Of a stretch of DNA of 64,000 nucleotides, positions 26,533 through 34,245 are shown one piece after another. The first letter of the stretch is position 1. Each line of letters opens with the position of its first letter. The notes beneath the pieces are model-generated. The model was given only the letters and a program-made list of their open reading frames with translations. It was not told where the DNA came from and did not search any database. The DNA lies in NCBI RefSeq assembly GCF_042685365.1, contig NZ_JBHUMY010000012.1:1-64000 (forward strand), written 5' to 3'. This DNA comes from Paenibacillus_AP thailandensis. Lineage in GTDB: Bacteria; Bacillota; Bacilli; Paenibacillales; Paenibacillaceae. Both the position numbers and the translations under genes were made by a program.

Positions 26533-26784
26533 CTATTCCGTGTCTTTTCTCGGCTCGCCAGGCGCGTTCCCCGCTCCGTAATGAACGATAGTGCCGGGAG
26601 CCAGCATCGGATTCAAATAATGCTCAAGGTCGCATTGCAGCAGGCGTACGATGCGCCCTACCCCGGGGGCCACCGGCTCTACCTGCATATGGATGCCTCC
26701 CACCCATATTTCATGAAAGCTTCGCTTGTCATTATGAATGCCGTCCAGCACGACCTCGAGCGGCATGCTTGTGTAAATGGTCAT
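26533..26784 (-). CDS. ylzJ: YlzJ-like small protein
   Basis: An 83-residue protein of the YlzJ family, characterised by MTIYTSMPLEVVLDG at the start and by HMQVEPVAPGVGRIVRLLQC and YLNPMLAPGT in the body. Function unknown. It is conserved between tepA and spoIIIE in Bacillales, and it starts 2 bases after the tepA stop codon here. GGAGGTGG lies 9 bases before the ATG at 26784; a longer frame upstream would overlap tepA. Confidence 0.88.
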   Translation of the reverse strand: MTIYTSMPLEVVLDGIHNDKRSFHEIWVGGIHMQVEPVAPGVGRIVRLLQCDLEHYLNPMLAPGTIVHYGAGNAPGEPRKDTE

Positions 26785-26785
26785 G

Positions 26786-27535
26786 TTAATTGACCACCTC
26801 CGGAGCCGGAAGCCTTCTGGCTTCAATGCGGGCGTTAAGCTCCTTGAGCGCTTCCCCCAAGCCGCCGACCGCGTCGATAAGTCCGTATTCGACGGACTCC
26901 GGGCCGATGACGGTCGTACCGATATCCCTGGTCAGCTCCCCCGTTTTAAACATAAGCTCCCTGAATTTCTCGTCGGAAACTTTGGAATGGGATGTCACGA
27001 ACCGGATCACCCGCTCCTGCATTTTCTCCAAATATTCAAACGTTTGCGGCACGCCGATAATGAGGCCGCTCAGCCGGATCGGATGTATCGTCATGGTAGC
27101 CGATTCCGCAATGAACGACATGTCTCCCGCGACGGCAATCGGCACGCCGATCGAGTGCCCGCCGCCGAGAACAAGCGTAACGACCGGTTTGGACAACGAA
27201 GAGATCATCTCTGCGATGGCAAGACCGGCTTCTACGTCGCCGCCGACGGTGTTCAGGACAATCAGAATGCCTTCGATCTTCGGATTTTGCTCCGCCGCAA
27301 CAAGTTGAGGAATTAAATGCTCGTATTTCGTCGTTTTGTTCTGCGGCGGCAATACAAGATGTCCTTCCACCTGCCCGATGATGGTCATGCAATAAATATT
27401 GGAAGTTTCCTGCGGCGCCGGGGCCTGCGGTTGGCCGTACTGCTGAATCGTGTCCATGACGGGCGCTCCCGCCTTCTTCTGTTTGTCGTCGCCGCCGGGC
27501 TCCGGTTGCTGGTCCGAGGAAAAATGCATGCGCAT
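26786..27535 (-). CDS. tepA: ClpP-fold protease TepA
   Basis: A 249-residue ClpP/crotonase-superfamily protease. After a charged Gln-rich N-terminus come LNTVGGDVEAGLA, the nucleophile-bearing GGGHSIGVP and the histidine in TIHPIRL, which together outline a Ser-His catalytic arrangement. TepA (YmfB) was described as a translocation-enhancing factor and degrades small acid-soluble spore proteins in some studies. It lies between RNase J and ylzJ/spoIIIE, as in B. subtilis. AGGAGG sits 8 bases before the ATG at 27535. Confidence 0.92.
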   Translation of the reverse strand: MRMHFSSDQQPEPGGDDKQKKAGAPVMDTIQQYGQPQAPAPQETSNIYCMTIIGQVEGHLVLPPQNKTTKYEHLIPQLVAAEQNPKIEGILIVLNTVGGDVEAGLAIAEMISSLSKPVVTLVLGGGHSIGVPIAVAGDMSFIAESATMTIHPIRLSGLIIGVPQTFEYLEKMQERVIRFVTSHSKVSDEKFRELMFKTGELTRDIGTTVIGPESVEYGLIDAVGGLGEALKELNARIEARRLPAPEVVN

Positions 27536-27687
27536 GTGTGAATCCTCCTTCTTCCTTCTGTAGGATAGCTTATTCCTTTACAAGCTGCTGCAAGCTCAAC
27601 ATAGTATGTGCCAAGGCGTTACTTCCATACCGGCAAAAAGAAACGATTTAACTGCCGTTGCGTCGAAAATAGTTCCTCGAACGAAAA

Positions 27688-27727
27688 AAAACCGCCGCGC
27701 GTCGCCTTATGGCGACCGTCACAGCGG
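27688..27727 (-). terminator. Terminator after RNase J
   Basis: AACCGC/GCGGTT outer and GTCGCC/GGCGAC inner helices, followed on the minus strand by eight Ts, 24 bases past the RNase J stop. Confidence 0.9.
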
Positions 27728-27751
27728 TTGTCTTGCCGTTATTCGATTTCG

Positions 27752-29431
27752 TTATACTTCCATAATGATCGGGAGGATCATCGGACGGCGGCGGGTTTGT
27801 TCATACAGGAACCGGCCCAATGCGTCTTTAACGTTTGTTTTCAACGAAGCCCATTCGTTTACGTTGTCGTTCATCAGCTTGTTCAGCGTCGACGTTACGA
27901 TGCGGTTCGCCTCGTCAAGCAGTCCTTCGGATTCGCGTACATATACGAAACCGCGGGAAATGATGTCGGGTCCCGACAAAATCGTGCCGTTCTCTTTGCT
28001 AAGCGTAACTACGACGACAAGGATGCCGTCTTGCGAAAGCAGCTTCCGGTCGCGCAAGACGATGTTTCCGACATCTCCGACGCCAAGCCCGTCGATTAGA
28101 ACGTTGCCGGACGGCACCTTCGGGCCTTTGCGCGCTACGCCGTTCTGGATTTCGATCGTGTCGCCGATATCGATAATGAAAATATTGTCCTTATCGATGC
28201 CGACGCCTTCGCCCAGCTGCGCATGCATGCGCAGCATCCGGTATTCGCCGTGGATCGGAATAAAATATTTCGGACGGATCAGATTCAGCATCAGCTTCAA
28301 CTCTTCTTGGCTGCCGTGACCGGATACGTGGACGCGGGATACCGAACCCGGTCCCCAAATGACGTTTGCGCCAAGCTTGTAAAGCTCGTCTACCGTTCTT
28401 CCTACATATTTCTCGTTGCCAGGGATCGGAGTCGCGGCAATGATAACCGTATCCCCCGGCAAAATGTCGATCTTCCGATGCGTGGAGCGAGCCATTCGCG
28501 TAAGAGCCGACATCGGCTCGCCTTGGCTGCCCGTGCACAAAATAACGACCCGGTCTGCAGCCATCTTGTTCACTTCTTCCGGCTCGATGATCATGCCTTC
28601 CGGAATGTTCAAATAGCCGAGCTCCGAAGCGATGTTGACGACATTGACCATGCTGCGTCCTACGACAGCAATTTTGCGGCGAGTTGCTATCGAGGCGTTA
28701 ATGACTTGCTGAATGCGATGAACGTTGGAAGCAAAGGTAGCGACGACGACGCGCTGCGTCGATTTGCGGAAAATATCTTCCAGCGCCTCTCCGACGTTGC
28801 TTTCCGACGGCGTAAAGCCCGGACGCTCGGCATTGGTGCTGTCCGACAAAAGCGCAAGCACGCCGCGCTTGCCGATCTCGGCAATGCGCTGCAAATCCGC
28901 GAATTGGTCGTTTACCGGCGTATGGTCGAACTTGAAGTCACCGGTATGAACGACTACGCCTTCCGGCGTATCGAGGCAAATGCCGACCGAATCCGGAATG
29001 CTGTGGTTCGTACGGAAGAAGCTGGCGCGGATCGAGCCCATTTGCACTTCGGAATCCGCATTGATGAGCACACGTTTCGTTTCGCCGAGCAGGCCGGCTT
29101 CCTTCAGCTTGCTTTCGATCAGACCGAGCGTCAGCCTGGTTCCGTACACCGGAACGTTCAGATGCTTCAGAATATACGGCAAGCCTCCGATATGGTCTTC
29201 GTGTCCGTGCGTAATGAGAATGCCCCTTACTTTATCGCGATTATCCGTCAAATAAGTAATGTCCGGGATGACGATATCGATTCCGAGCATGTCCTCTTCG
29301 GGAAATTTAAGGCCCGAGTCGACGACGACGATGTCGTTGCCGTATTGGACGACATACATGTTTTTCCCGATCTCGCTTACTCCGCCCAATGCAAAAATAA
29401 GCAGTTTATCCTGGTTGTTCTTTTTAGACAA
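27752..29431 (-). CDS. rnjB: Ribonuclease J
   Basis: A 559-residue metallo-beta-lactamase/beta-CASP nuclease. The zinc motif THGHEDHIGG lies near residues 74-83, GDFKFDHTP and SDSTNAERPG follow, and the beta-CASP region includes GSQGEPMSAL and HVSGHG. RNase J has 5'-exonuclease and endonuclease activity in mRNA decay and rRNA maturation. The location next to dapA matches B. subtilis rnjB (ymfA) rather than rnjA. Start ATG at 29431, with AGGAGG upstream. It is preceded by its own promoter and followed by a terminator. Confidence 0.94.
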   Translation of the reverse strand: MSKKNNQDKLLIFALGGVSEIGKNMYVVQYGNDIVVVDSGLKFPEEDMLGIDIVIPDITYLTDNRDKVRGILITHGHEDHIGGLPYILKHLNVPVYGTRLTLGLIESKLKEAGLLGETKRVLINADSEVQMGSIRASFFRTNHSIPDSVGICLDTPEGVVVHTGDFKFDHTPVNDQFADLQRIAEIGKRGVLALLSDSTNAERPGFTPSESNVGEALEDIFRKSTQRVVVATFASNVHRIQQVINASIATRRKIAVVGRSMVNVVNIASELGYLNIPEGMIIEPEEVNKMAADRVVILCTGSQGEPMSALTRMARSTHRKIDILPGDTVIIAATPIPGNEKYVGRTVDELYKLGANVIWGPGSVSRVHVSGHGSQEELKLMLNLIRPKYFIPIHGEYRMLRMHAQLGEGVGIDKDNIFIIDIGDTIEIQNGVARKGPKVPSGNVLIDGLGVGDVGNIVLRDRKLLSQDGILVVVVTLSKENGTILSGPDIISRGFVYVRESEGLLDEANRIVTSTLNKLMNDNVNEWASLKTNVKDALGRFLYEQTRRRPMILPIIMEV

Positions 29432-29466
29432 GTGTATCTATCCTCCTAGTAGTTGCAACATCAAAA

Positions 29467-29481
29467 GTAAGCTTAGCTTAC
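29467..29481. promoter_or_regulatory. Perfect palindrome in the RNase J leader
   Basis: GTAAGCT-T-AGCTTAC is a 7-1-7 inverted repeat, 36 bases upstream of the RNase J start and inside its predicted 130-base leader. It could be a leader hairpin or an operator; nothing identifies a partner. Confidence 0.4.
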
Positions 29482-29567
29482 ATTATGTCAAACGTTTCTT
29501 GCCGGACGCCGCTCCAACAAGCTAAAACATAATTCCAAATCATTGCCGCACCCAATCACTTGAACCC

Positions 29568-29597
29568 ATTATACATGAAGAAAAAGATGGAACACAA
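29568..29597 (-). promoter_or_regulatory. Predicted sigma-A promoter of RNase J
   Basis: Minus-strand TTGTGT (29592-29597), 18 bases, TATAAT (29568-29573). It is the best promoter match in the 447-base gap between dapA and rnjB, which has no gene. Confidence 0.6.
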
Positions 29598-29701
29598 GTG
29601 AATCCGGTAAAGCGATTTCTTAAACCGGCTTAATGATTCGTCAAAAGCCCGGTTTTATGCGCTTTGTCGCCTAATAGGCTTCCCGAACGCGGCAAAAATA
29701 A

Positions 29702-29725
29702 AACCGGTGCCGCCAAGCACCGGTT
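29702..29725 (-). terminator. Terminator after dapA
   Basis: A 9-bp perfect stem AACCGGTGC/GCACCGGTT with a CGCCAA loop, followed on the minus strand by TTATTTTTGC. Confidence 0.85.
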
Positions 29726-29736
29726 GCTTTATACAC

Positions 29737-29826
29737 ATAAGAATTGATAAGTTTTCATGTCTTATGAAAACCAAGATTCTTATTGGCGATAAAAACTTCC
29801 GCTTAAACGCGGCCGCTCTCCTTTCA
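29737..29826 (-). repeat. Dispersed intergenic repeat, copy 3 (partial), fused to an AT-rich hairpin
   Basis: On the minus strand, 29771-29826 reads GCGGCCGCGTTTAA, then GTTTTTATCGCCAATAAGAAT, matching copy 1. It runs into a 47-base AT-rich hairpin with arms ATAAGAAT/ATTCTTAT (29737-29744, 29776-29783) and GTTTTCAT/ATGAAAAC (29751-29758, 29764-29771). Other hairpins in the same gap include CCGGT/ACCGG at 29605-29630. Confidence 0.65.
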
Positions 29827-29878
29827 TACCGCTTCCGGAAACGTTTAATTTTCCATTAAGCGCGAAAAGAGAAGCGTG

Positions 29879-30754
29879 CTATTGAACAAGCCGACGGATA
29901 AATGCCTGCTCCGCTTCCGTTAGCTCTACAAGCGGCAAACGAACCCCGCCGACCGGATGTCCTTTCAAGGAAAGCGCGTATTTGAGCGGCACCGGATTCG
30001 GCACCGGATGCGGACAATGGAACAGCCCTTTCAGCACCGGGTAACATTCGGCATGTAGCTTCGCCGCCGACTGCACGTCTCCGTTCAAATAGGCCGTAAT
30101 CATATTTTTCATCTTGGAACCGACGATATGACTCGCCACGCTAACGATTCCGTAGCCGCCTACCGCAAGCGTCGGAAGCGTCGCGCTGTCGTCGCCGCTG
30201 TAGACTTTGAAGCCCGCTGGAGCGCCGGATATAATTTCCGTCAGGAAGTCGGTGCCGTTGCAATCTTTCGTCGCGACGACGTTATCGATCTCGGCGAGGC
30301 GAAGCGTCGTTTCGACCGAAATATTGACGGCCGTCCGTCCCGGAACGTTATACAGCATCACGGGGAGCTTCGTCGATTCGGCGATCGCTTTGAAATGCCG
30401 GTACAAGCCTTCCTGGCTAGGTTTATTGTAATATGGGGCTACAAGAAGAACGCCGTCCACGCCGCATTCCTCCGCGACCTTCGTCAAATGGATGGAATGG
30501 GCCGTGCTGTTGCTTCCCGTACCCGCAATTATTTTGCACCTGCCCGCCGCATGCTTCACTGCAAAACGGAATAGAGCCTCTTTCTCGCCGTCGCTCAGCG
30601 TCGGAGATTCGCCCGTCGTGCCGGAGACGACAAGGCTGTCGCTTTGCTGCTCCTCGATCAAGTAATCGATTAACCGGCCTGTCGTCTCCCAATCGATTTC
30701 GCCGCTTTCGTCAAAAGGAGTGACCATTGCGGTAATAAGCCTTCCAAATTCCAT
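29879..30754 (-). CDS. dapA: 4-hydroxy-tetrahydrodipicolinate synthase
   Basis: A 291-residue DapA. The Schiff-base lysine is K163 in VVATKDCNG, and the catalytic tyrosine is Y135 in VMLYNVPGRT. GTTGESPTLS (45-54) forms the pyruvate-binding loop. It condenses pyruvate with aspartate semialdehyde in the lysine/diaminopimelate route. The product also feeds dipicolinate synthase, encoded just upstream. ATG at 30754 is preferred for the GGGAGG 9 bases before it. It begins 44 bases after dapG ends and is followed by a strong terminator. Confidence 0.97.
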   Translation of the reverse strand: MEFGRLITAMVTPFDESGEIDWETTGRLIDYLIEEQQSDSLVVSGTTGESPTLSDGEKEALFRFAVKHAAGRCKIIAGTGSNSTAHSIHLTKVAEECGVDGVLLVAPYYNKPSQEGLYRHFKAIAESTKLPVMLYNVPGRTAVNISVETTLRLAEIDNVVATKDCNGTDFLTEIISGAPAGFKVYSGDDSATLPTLAVGGYGIVSVASHIVGSKMKNMITAYLNGDVQSAAKLHAECYPVLKGLFHCPHPVPNPVPLKYALSLKGHPVGGVRLPLVELTEAEQAFIRRLVQ

Positions 30755-30798
30755 TTTGCTTTTCCTCCCATTATAATAACCCATTAGTGCAGTGTCCT

Positions 30799-32013
30799 TT
30801 ATAAATGGAGCTCAAACTTGGCATGCAGCGCACGCAAAGCCGGAATCATATCCGACTCCCGAACGAGCACCCATATCGTCGTATTCGAATCGGCGGATTG
30901 CATGATCGTAATGCCTTGTTCCGTCAACGCTTCGACGATTCGGGCCATAATGCCCGGCACGCCGTTCATGCCGCCGCCGATCACCGAAACTTTGGCGCAG
31001 CCGCTTACCGTGCTGGGGTTAAAGCCGATCCGCCGAAGCACGTCTACGGCGCGCTCCGCATCGCGGTCAAATACGGTATATACCGCTCCGCCCGGAGTCA
31101 CATTAATGAAATCGACGCTGATATGATTGCGGGCCATCGCCTGGAATACTTGCAGCTGCATATCGCTGCTTCCTTCGACGGCCTGCACCGATATTTGCGT
31201 CACGCCGCTTACATGGGCGATGCCGGTCACGTGGCGGTCTCTCACCTTGACGTCGCCGCGCCAATCCGGAGCGTCGGATACGAGCGTCCCTTCGTCATCG
31301 GTGAACGTCGATCGGACGCGAAGCGGAATTCTGGCTTGCTGGGCGATTTCAACCGCCCGCGGATGAATGACCTTGGCCCCTTGACGGGCCATATTGCAAA
31401 TTTCGGTATATCCGACGACCGCCAGCGGCCGGGCGTCTTCCACAAACCGCGGATCCGCCGTCAATATGCCGTTAACATCGGTATAGATATCGACGATCTC
31501 GGCTTGCAGGGCGGCCCCAAGCGCCGTCGCCGACGTATCGCTGCCGCCTCTTCCTAACGTCGTCATTTCTCCGGCTTCGGTCATCCCTTGAAAACCGGCC
31601 ACTACGACGGTCTTGCCTTCCTTTAAATGTTCGATAACGGCATCCGGCCGGATCGTTTTAATTCTGGCATGTCCAAACTGTTCATCCGTCCGGATGCCGG
31701 CTTGACCGCCGGATAACGCCACGGCGCCAATCCCTTCCGATTCCAGCAGGCTGCACAGAACCGCCGCCGATATAAGCTCGCCGCAGCCCATGAGCATATC
31801 CTGCTCGCGAGGCTGCAGCGCATTGCCGTTGTCGGCTATCAATTGCAGCAAAGAGTCCGTAGCGTACGGATCTCCCTTGCGCCCCATAGCCGAAACGACG
31901 ACAACGGCAGCATATCCGTTGTCGCGTTCCCTTTTAATATGACGAATGACATTCGCCCTCGCTTGCGGGGTCGAGAGCGAGGTGCCTCCGAACTTCTGAA
32001 CGATAATTCTCAT
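30799..32013 (-). CDS. dapG: Aspartokinase (DapG type)
   Basis: A 404-residue aspartokinase. KFGGTSLSTPQARAN is at the start, LGRGGSDTSATALGAAL in the middle, and two C-terminal ACT domains begin at about residue 265. It phosphorylates aspartate, the first step to lysine, threonine, methionine and diaminopimelate. The position next to dapA and the dipicolinate genes matches B. subtilis dapG, the meso-diaminopimelate-inhibited isoenzyme. The usual asd gene between dpaB and dapG is absent; a 151-base gap separates them. No lysine riboswitch is visible upstream. Confidence 0.95.
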   Translation of the reverse strand: MRIIVQKFGGTSLSTPQARANVIRHIKRERDNGYAAVVVVSAMGRKGDPYATDSLLQLIADNGNALQPREQDMLMGCGELISAAVLCSLLESEGIGAVALSGGQAGIRTDEQFGHARIKTIRPDAVIEHLKEGKTVVVAGFQGMTEAGEMTTLGRGGSDTSATALGAALQAEIVDIYTDVNGILTADPRFVEDARPLAVVGYTEICNMARQGAKVIHPRAVEIAQQARIPLRVRSTFTDDEGTLVSDAPDWRGDVKVRDRHVTGIAHVSGVTQISVQAVEGSSDMQLQVFQAMARNHISVDFINVTPGGAVYTVFDRDAERAVDVLRRIGFNPSTVSGCAKVSVIGGGMNGVPGIMARIVEALTEQGITIMQSADSNTTIWVLVRESDMIPALRALHAKFELHL

Positions 32014-32164
32014 GCTGCCGGTTCCCCCGTCGCGACCCGCTTAAGACGAGCCGCTTTCGTTATAAATATAAGGAGTATATAATAATGCTCTCTGTTGGCC
32101 TTCCATTGCCGAATCGCATCGGCCTTAGACCAAGGACAAAAACATATTCCTTATCCCATTGCCG

Positions 32165-32758
32165 TTAATAATTGAAGCGTTCGATCAGCATCGGCTGCAG
32201 CTGGCGTCCTTGCAAGGCGGCCTCGCAAGCTTCCATGGCCAGATCCATCCGGGCAACCAAGGAATTCGGCTTCTGCTCCGGATTATCCTGACCGAACGGC
32301 ACGAAATAAATATGTTTAGCCACTAACAGCTTGGCGATGTTGGCGGCGTTTAAGCCCAGACCGTCGTTCGTCGAAATGGCGAGTACGACCGGCCTTCCGT
32401 TCCTCATCTGCGCCTTCGCGGCCATTAAAACGGGACTGTCCGTAATCGCGTTGGCCAACCGGCTCGTCGTGTTGCCCGTACAAGGCGATATAAGGAGCAC
32501 GTCGATCAGCTTGGAAGGTCCAAGCGGCTCCGCCTGCACGATCGTCGAAATCAATTCGTTGCCTGTAATCGCTTTAAGCTGCTCCTGCCACTGCTTGGAG
32601 GTGCCGAAGCGAGTATCCGTGGTCAGAATCGAATTCGAGACGATCGGTATGACATTGGCGCCCGCGTCTACGAAACGCTTCACCTGAGGCATCACTTCCT
32701 CAAGGGTGCAATGCGAACCCGTCAACGCGTAACCTACCGTCTTGCCTGCCCAATTCAT
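32165..32758 (-). CDS. dpaB: Dipicolinate synthase subunit B
   Basis: A 197-residue flavoprotein-like subunit of dipicolinate synthase (SpoVFB). It opens WAGKTVGYALTGSHCTLEEVMPQ and has the typical LISPCTGNTTSRLANAITDSPVLMAAKA and VLAISTNDGLGLNAANI. With DpaA it oxidises dihydrodipicolinate to dipicolinic acid in the mother cell for loading into the spore core. Its ATG shares one base with the dpaA stop codon (TGATG), so translation is coupled. Confidence 0.96.
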   Translation of the reverse strand: MNWAGKTVGYALTGSHCTLEEVMPQVKRFVDAGANVIPIVSNSILTTDTRFGTSKQWQEQLKAITGNELISTIVQAEPLGPSKLIDVLLISPCTGNTTSRLANAITDSPVLMAAKAQMRNGRPVVLAISTNDGLGLNAANIAKLLVAKHIYFVPFGQDNPEQKPNSLVARMDLAMEACEAALQGRQLQPMLIERFNY

Positions 32759-33654
32759 CAGTCATTCCCCCGTATCGTCATATCTTCCGATATCAACTGA
32801 ACCAGACAATCCGCAATGATTCGTCCGGCAGTTTTCGGAGCGACGATTCCGGGCAGAGAGCTTGCGAGCAGCGCCTTAATGCCGCGCTTCTCGGCAAACC
32901 GGAAATCCGTTCCGCCGGGCTTGGAGGCAAGGTCGATAATGACGGCCCTCGGCGGTAAATTCGCTATAACCTGCGCTGTGACTATCATAGTCGGAATTGT
33001 ATTAAAAAGCAAGTCAATATTACCCACTGCTTGCTGCAATCGGTCCGTATAAAACGGCTCGAATCCCATCTCTTTCGCCCGTGCGAAATGCTCGCTCCGG
33101 TGCACCCCCATCAAGACGTAAGCGCCCAATCCGCGCAATGTCCGGGCTAATGTGATGCCCGTACGGCCGAAACCGAGAACCATGCTGCTCGAGCCGTGCA
33201 AAGTAATGTCGGTATTCTGTATCGCCATCATAACGGCTCCTTCCGCCGTCGGGATGGAGTTATAAATGGCCACGTCGTCGCGGTCAAACAGCTCGACCAG
33301 CTTAAGGCCTTGCGTCGAACATAAATCGCGCAAATAAGGCTTCGCAATGCCGGTGTAGACGGTGCAATGCTTCGGCAGCCGGGCGAGATGCGCGTCCGTC
33401 AGCTTCAGCTTGCGGTCGCTGAATATGGCAGGCACGACGCCGACCTCATCCGTTCCGACCGCCGGCAGCAGCAATGCATCGACGTCTTCGAACAGCTGTT
33501 CGTCGAACTCGGCGTGAACGGCACCGTCAAGCGGCGAGTGCAGGCCGTCGAATCCGCATACGGTTACGTTGGCGTCCAACTCCGACAGCTTGCGGATAAC
33601 TTCAAGCTGCCTGGCATCTCCGCCGAGCAGCAGCACCTGAACACCTGTCAGCAT
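32758..33654 (-). CDS. dpaA: Dipicolinate synthase subunit A
   Basis: A 298-residue SpoVFA with a Rossmann-type dinucleotide fold, including VLLLGGDARQLEVIRKL at the start and SMVLGFGRTGITLARTLRGLGA in the middle. It is the oxidoreductase half of dipicolinate synthase. AGGAG lies 10 bases before the ATG at 33654. A promoter resembling sigma-K type lies about 40 bases upstream, as expected for a late mother-cell gene. The dut gene lies upstream, where B. subtilis has ymxH. Confidence 0.96.
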   Translation of the reverse strand: MLTGVQVLLLGGDARQLEVIRKLSELDANVTVCGFDGLHSPLDGAVHAEFDEQLFEDVDALLLPAVGTDEVGVVPAIFSDRKLKLTDAHLARLPKHCTVYTGIAKPYLRDLCSTQGLKLVELFDRDDVAIYNSIPTAEGAVMMAIQNTDITLHGSSSMVLGFGRTGITLARTLRGLGAYVLMGVHRSEHFARAKEMGFEPFYTDRLQQAVGNIDLLFNTIPTMIVTAQVIANLPPRAVIIDLASKPGGTDFRFAEKRGIKALLASSLPGIVAPKTAGRIIADCLVQLISEDMTIRGND

Positions 33655-33689
33655 GCTGGCTTCACTCCTTTCTGCACACCAGATACGAA

Positions 33690-33716
33690 CAGTTTATGCG
33701 GCAGCCCACAATGCGT
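33690..33716 (-). promoter_or_regulatory. Sigma-K-like promoter of dpaA
   Basis: Minus-strand AC (33715-33716), 16 bases, then CATAAACTG (33690-33698). This fits AC-N16/17-CATAnnnTA except for the last base. It is 36 bases before the dpaA ATG. Confidence 0.5.
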
Positions 33717-33744
33717 GAAAGACGAAGAAGGCGAAACGAAAAAA

Positions 33745-33770
33745 AGACCAAGGCGCTTCGTCCTTGGTCT
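33745..33770 (-). terminator. Terminator after dut
   Basis: A 9-bp perfect stem AGACCAAGG/CCTTGGTCT with an 8-base loop, followed on the minus strand by seven Ts. It isolates dut from the dpaA promoter. Confidence 0.92.
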
Positions 33771-33801
33771 ATATCCCTTAATATTCGGTTCTTGGCGGCG
33801 C

Positions 33802-34245
33802 TTATACTCCGGTATGGCCAAATCCGCCGGCGCCGCGCACCGTGTCCGGCAGCTCGTCCGCTTCGGAAATCGCAACGGCGGGAAGCTGCTGGAATACCAT
33901 TTGGGCAATCCGTTCTCCGCGTTCGATCGTAAACGGCTGCTGGCCCAAATTGACGAGCAGCACCTTCACCTCGCCGCGATAATCGGCATCGATCGTGCCC
34001 GGAGAATTGAGGCATGTGATGCCGTGCTTCAGCGCAAGCCCGCTGCGGGGCCTAATTTGCGCTTCGAGATCGGCGGGCATCGCCATCGCAAAGCCGGTAG
34101 GAATCAGCTTGCGCTCTCCCGGGGCAAGCGTGACGGGCTCCTCTACGGCTGCGTGAAGGTCAAAGCCCGCCGCCCACTCGGACATTCTGCTCGGCAACGG
34201 AATATCTTCATTGCCGCCGAGTCTTTTAAACAATACTTGATGCAA
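33802..34245 (-). CDS. dut: dUTP diphosphatase
   Basis: A 147-residue trimeric-type dUTPase with the conserved motifs in order: AAGFDLHA, RPRSGLALKHGI, NSPGTIDADYRGEV, RGERIAQMVFQ and the C-terminal arm RGAGGFGHTG. It hydrolyses dUTP to dUMP, keeping uracil out of DNA and feeding thymidylate synthesis. The start at 34245 lies inside the last 20 bases of the upstream M16 peptidase gene, so translation may be coupled. A terminator follows directly. Confidence 0.96.
   Translation of the reverse strand: MHQVLFKRLGGNEDIPLPSRMSEWAAGFDLHAAVEEPVTLAPGERKLIPTGFAMAMPADLEAQIRPRSGLALKHGITCLNSPGTIDADYRGEVKVLLVNLGQQPFTIERGERIAQMVFQQLPAVAISEADELPDTVRGAGGFGHTGV

Noticed and set aside
32014..32164. Lysine riboswitch upstream of dapG
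   Set aside because: The gap is only 151 bases and shows neither the lysine-box motifs nor a five-helix layout.
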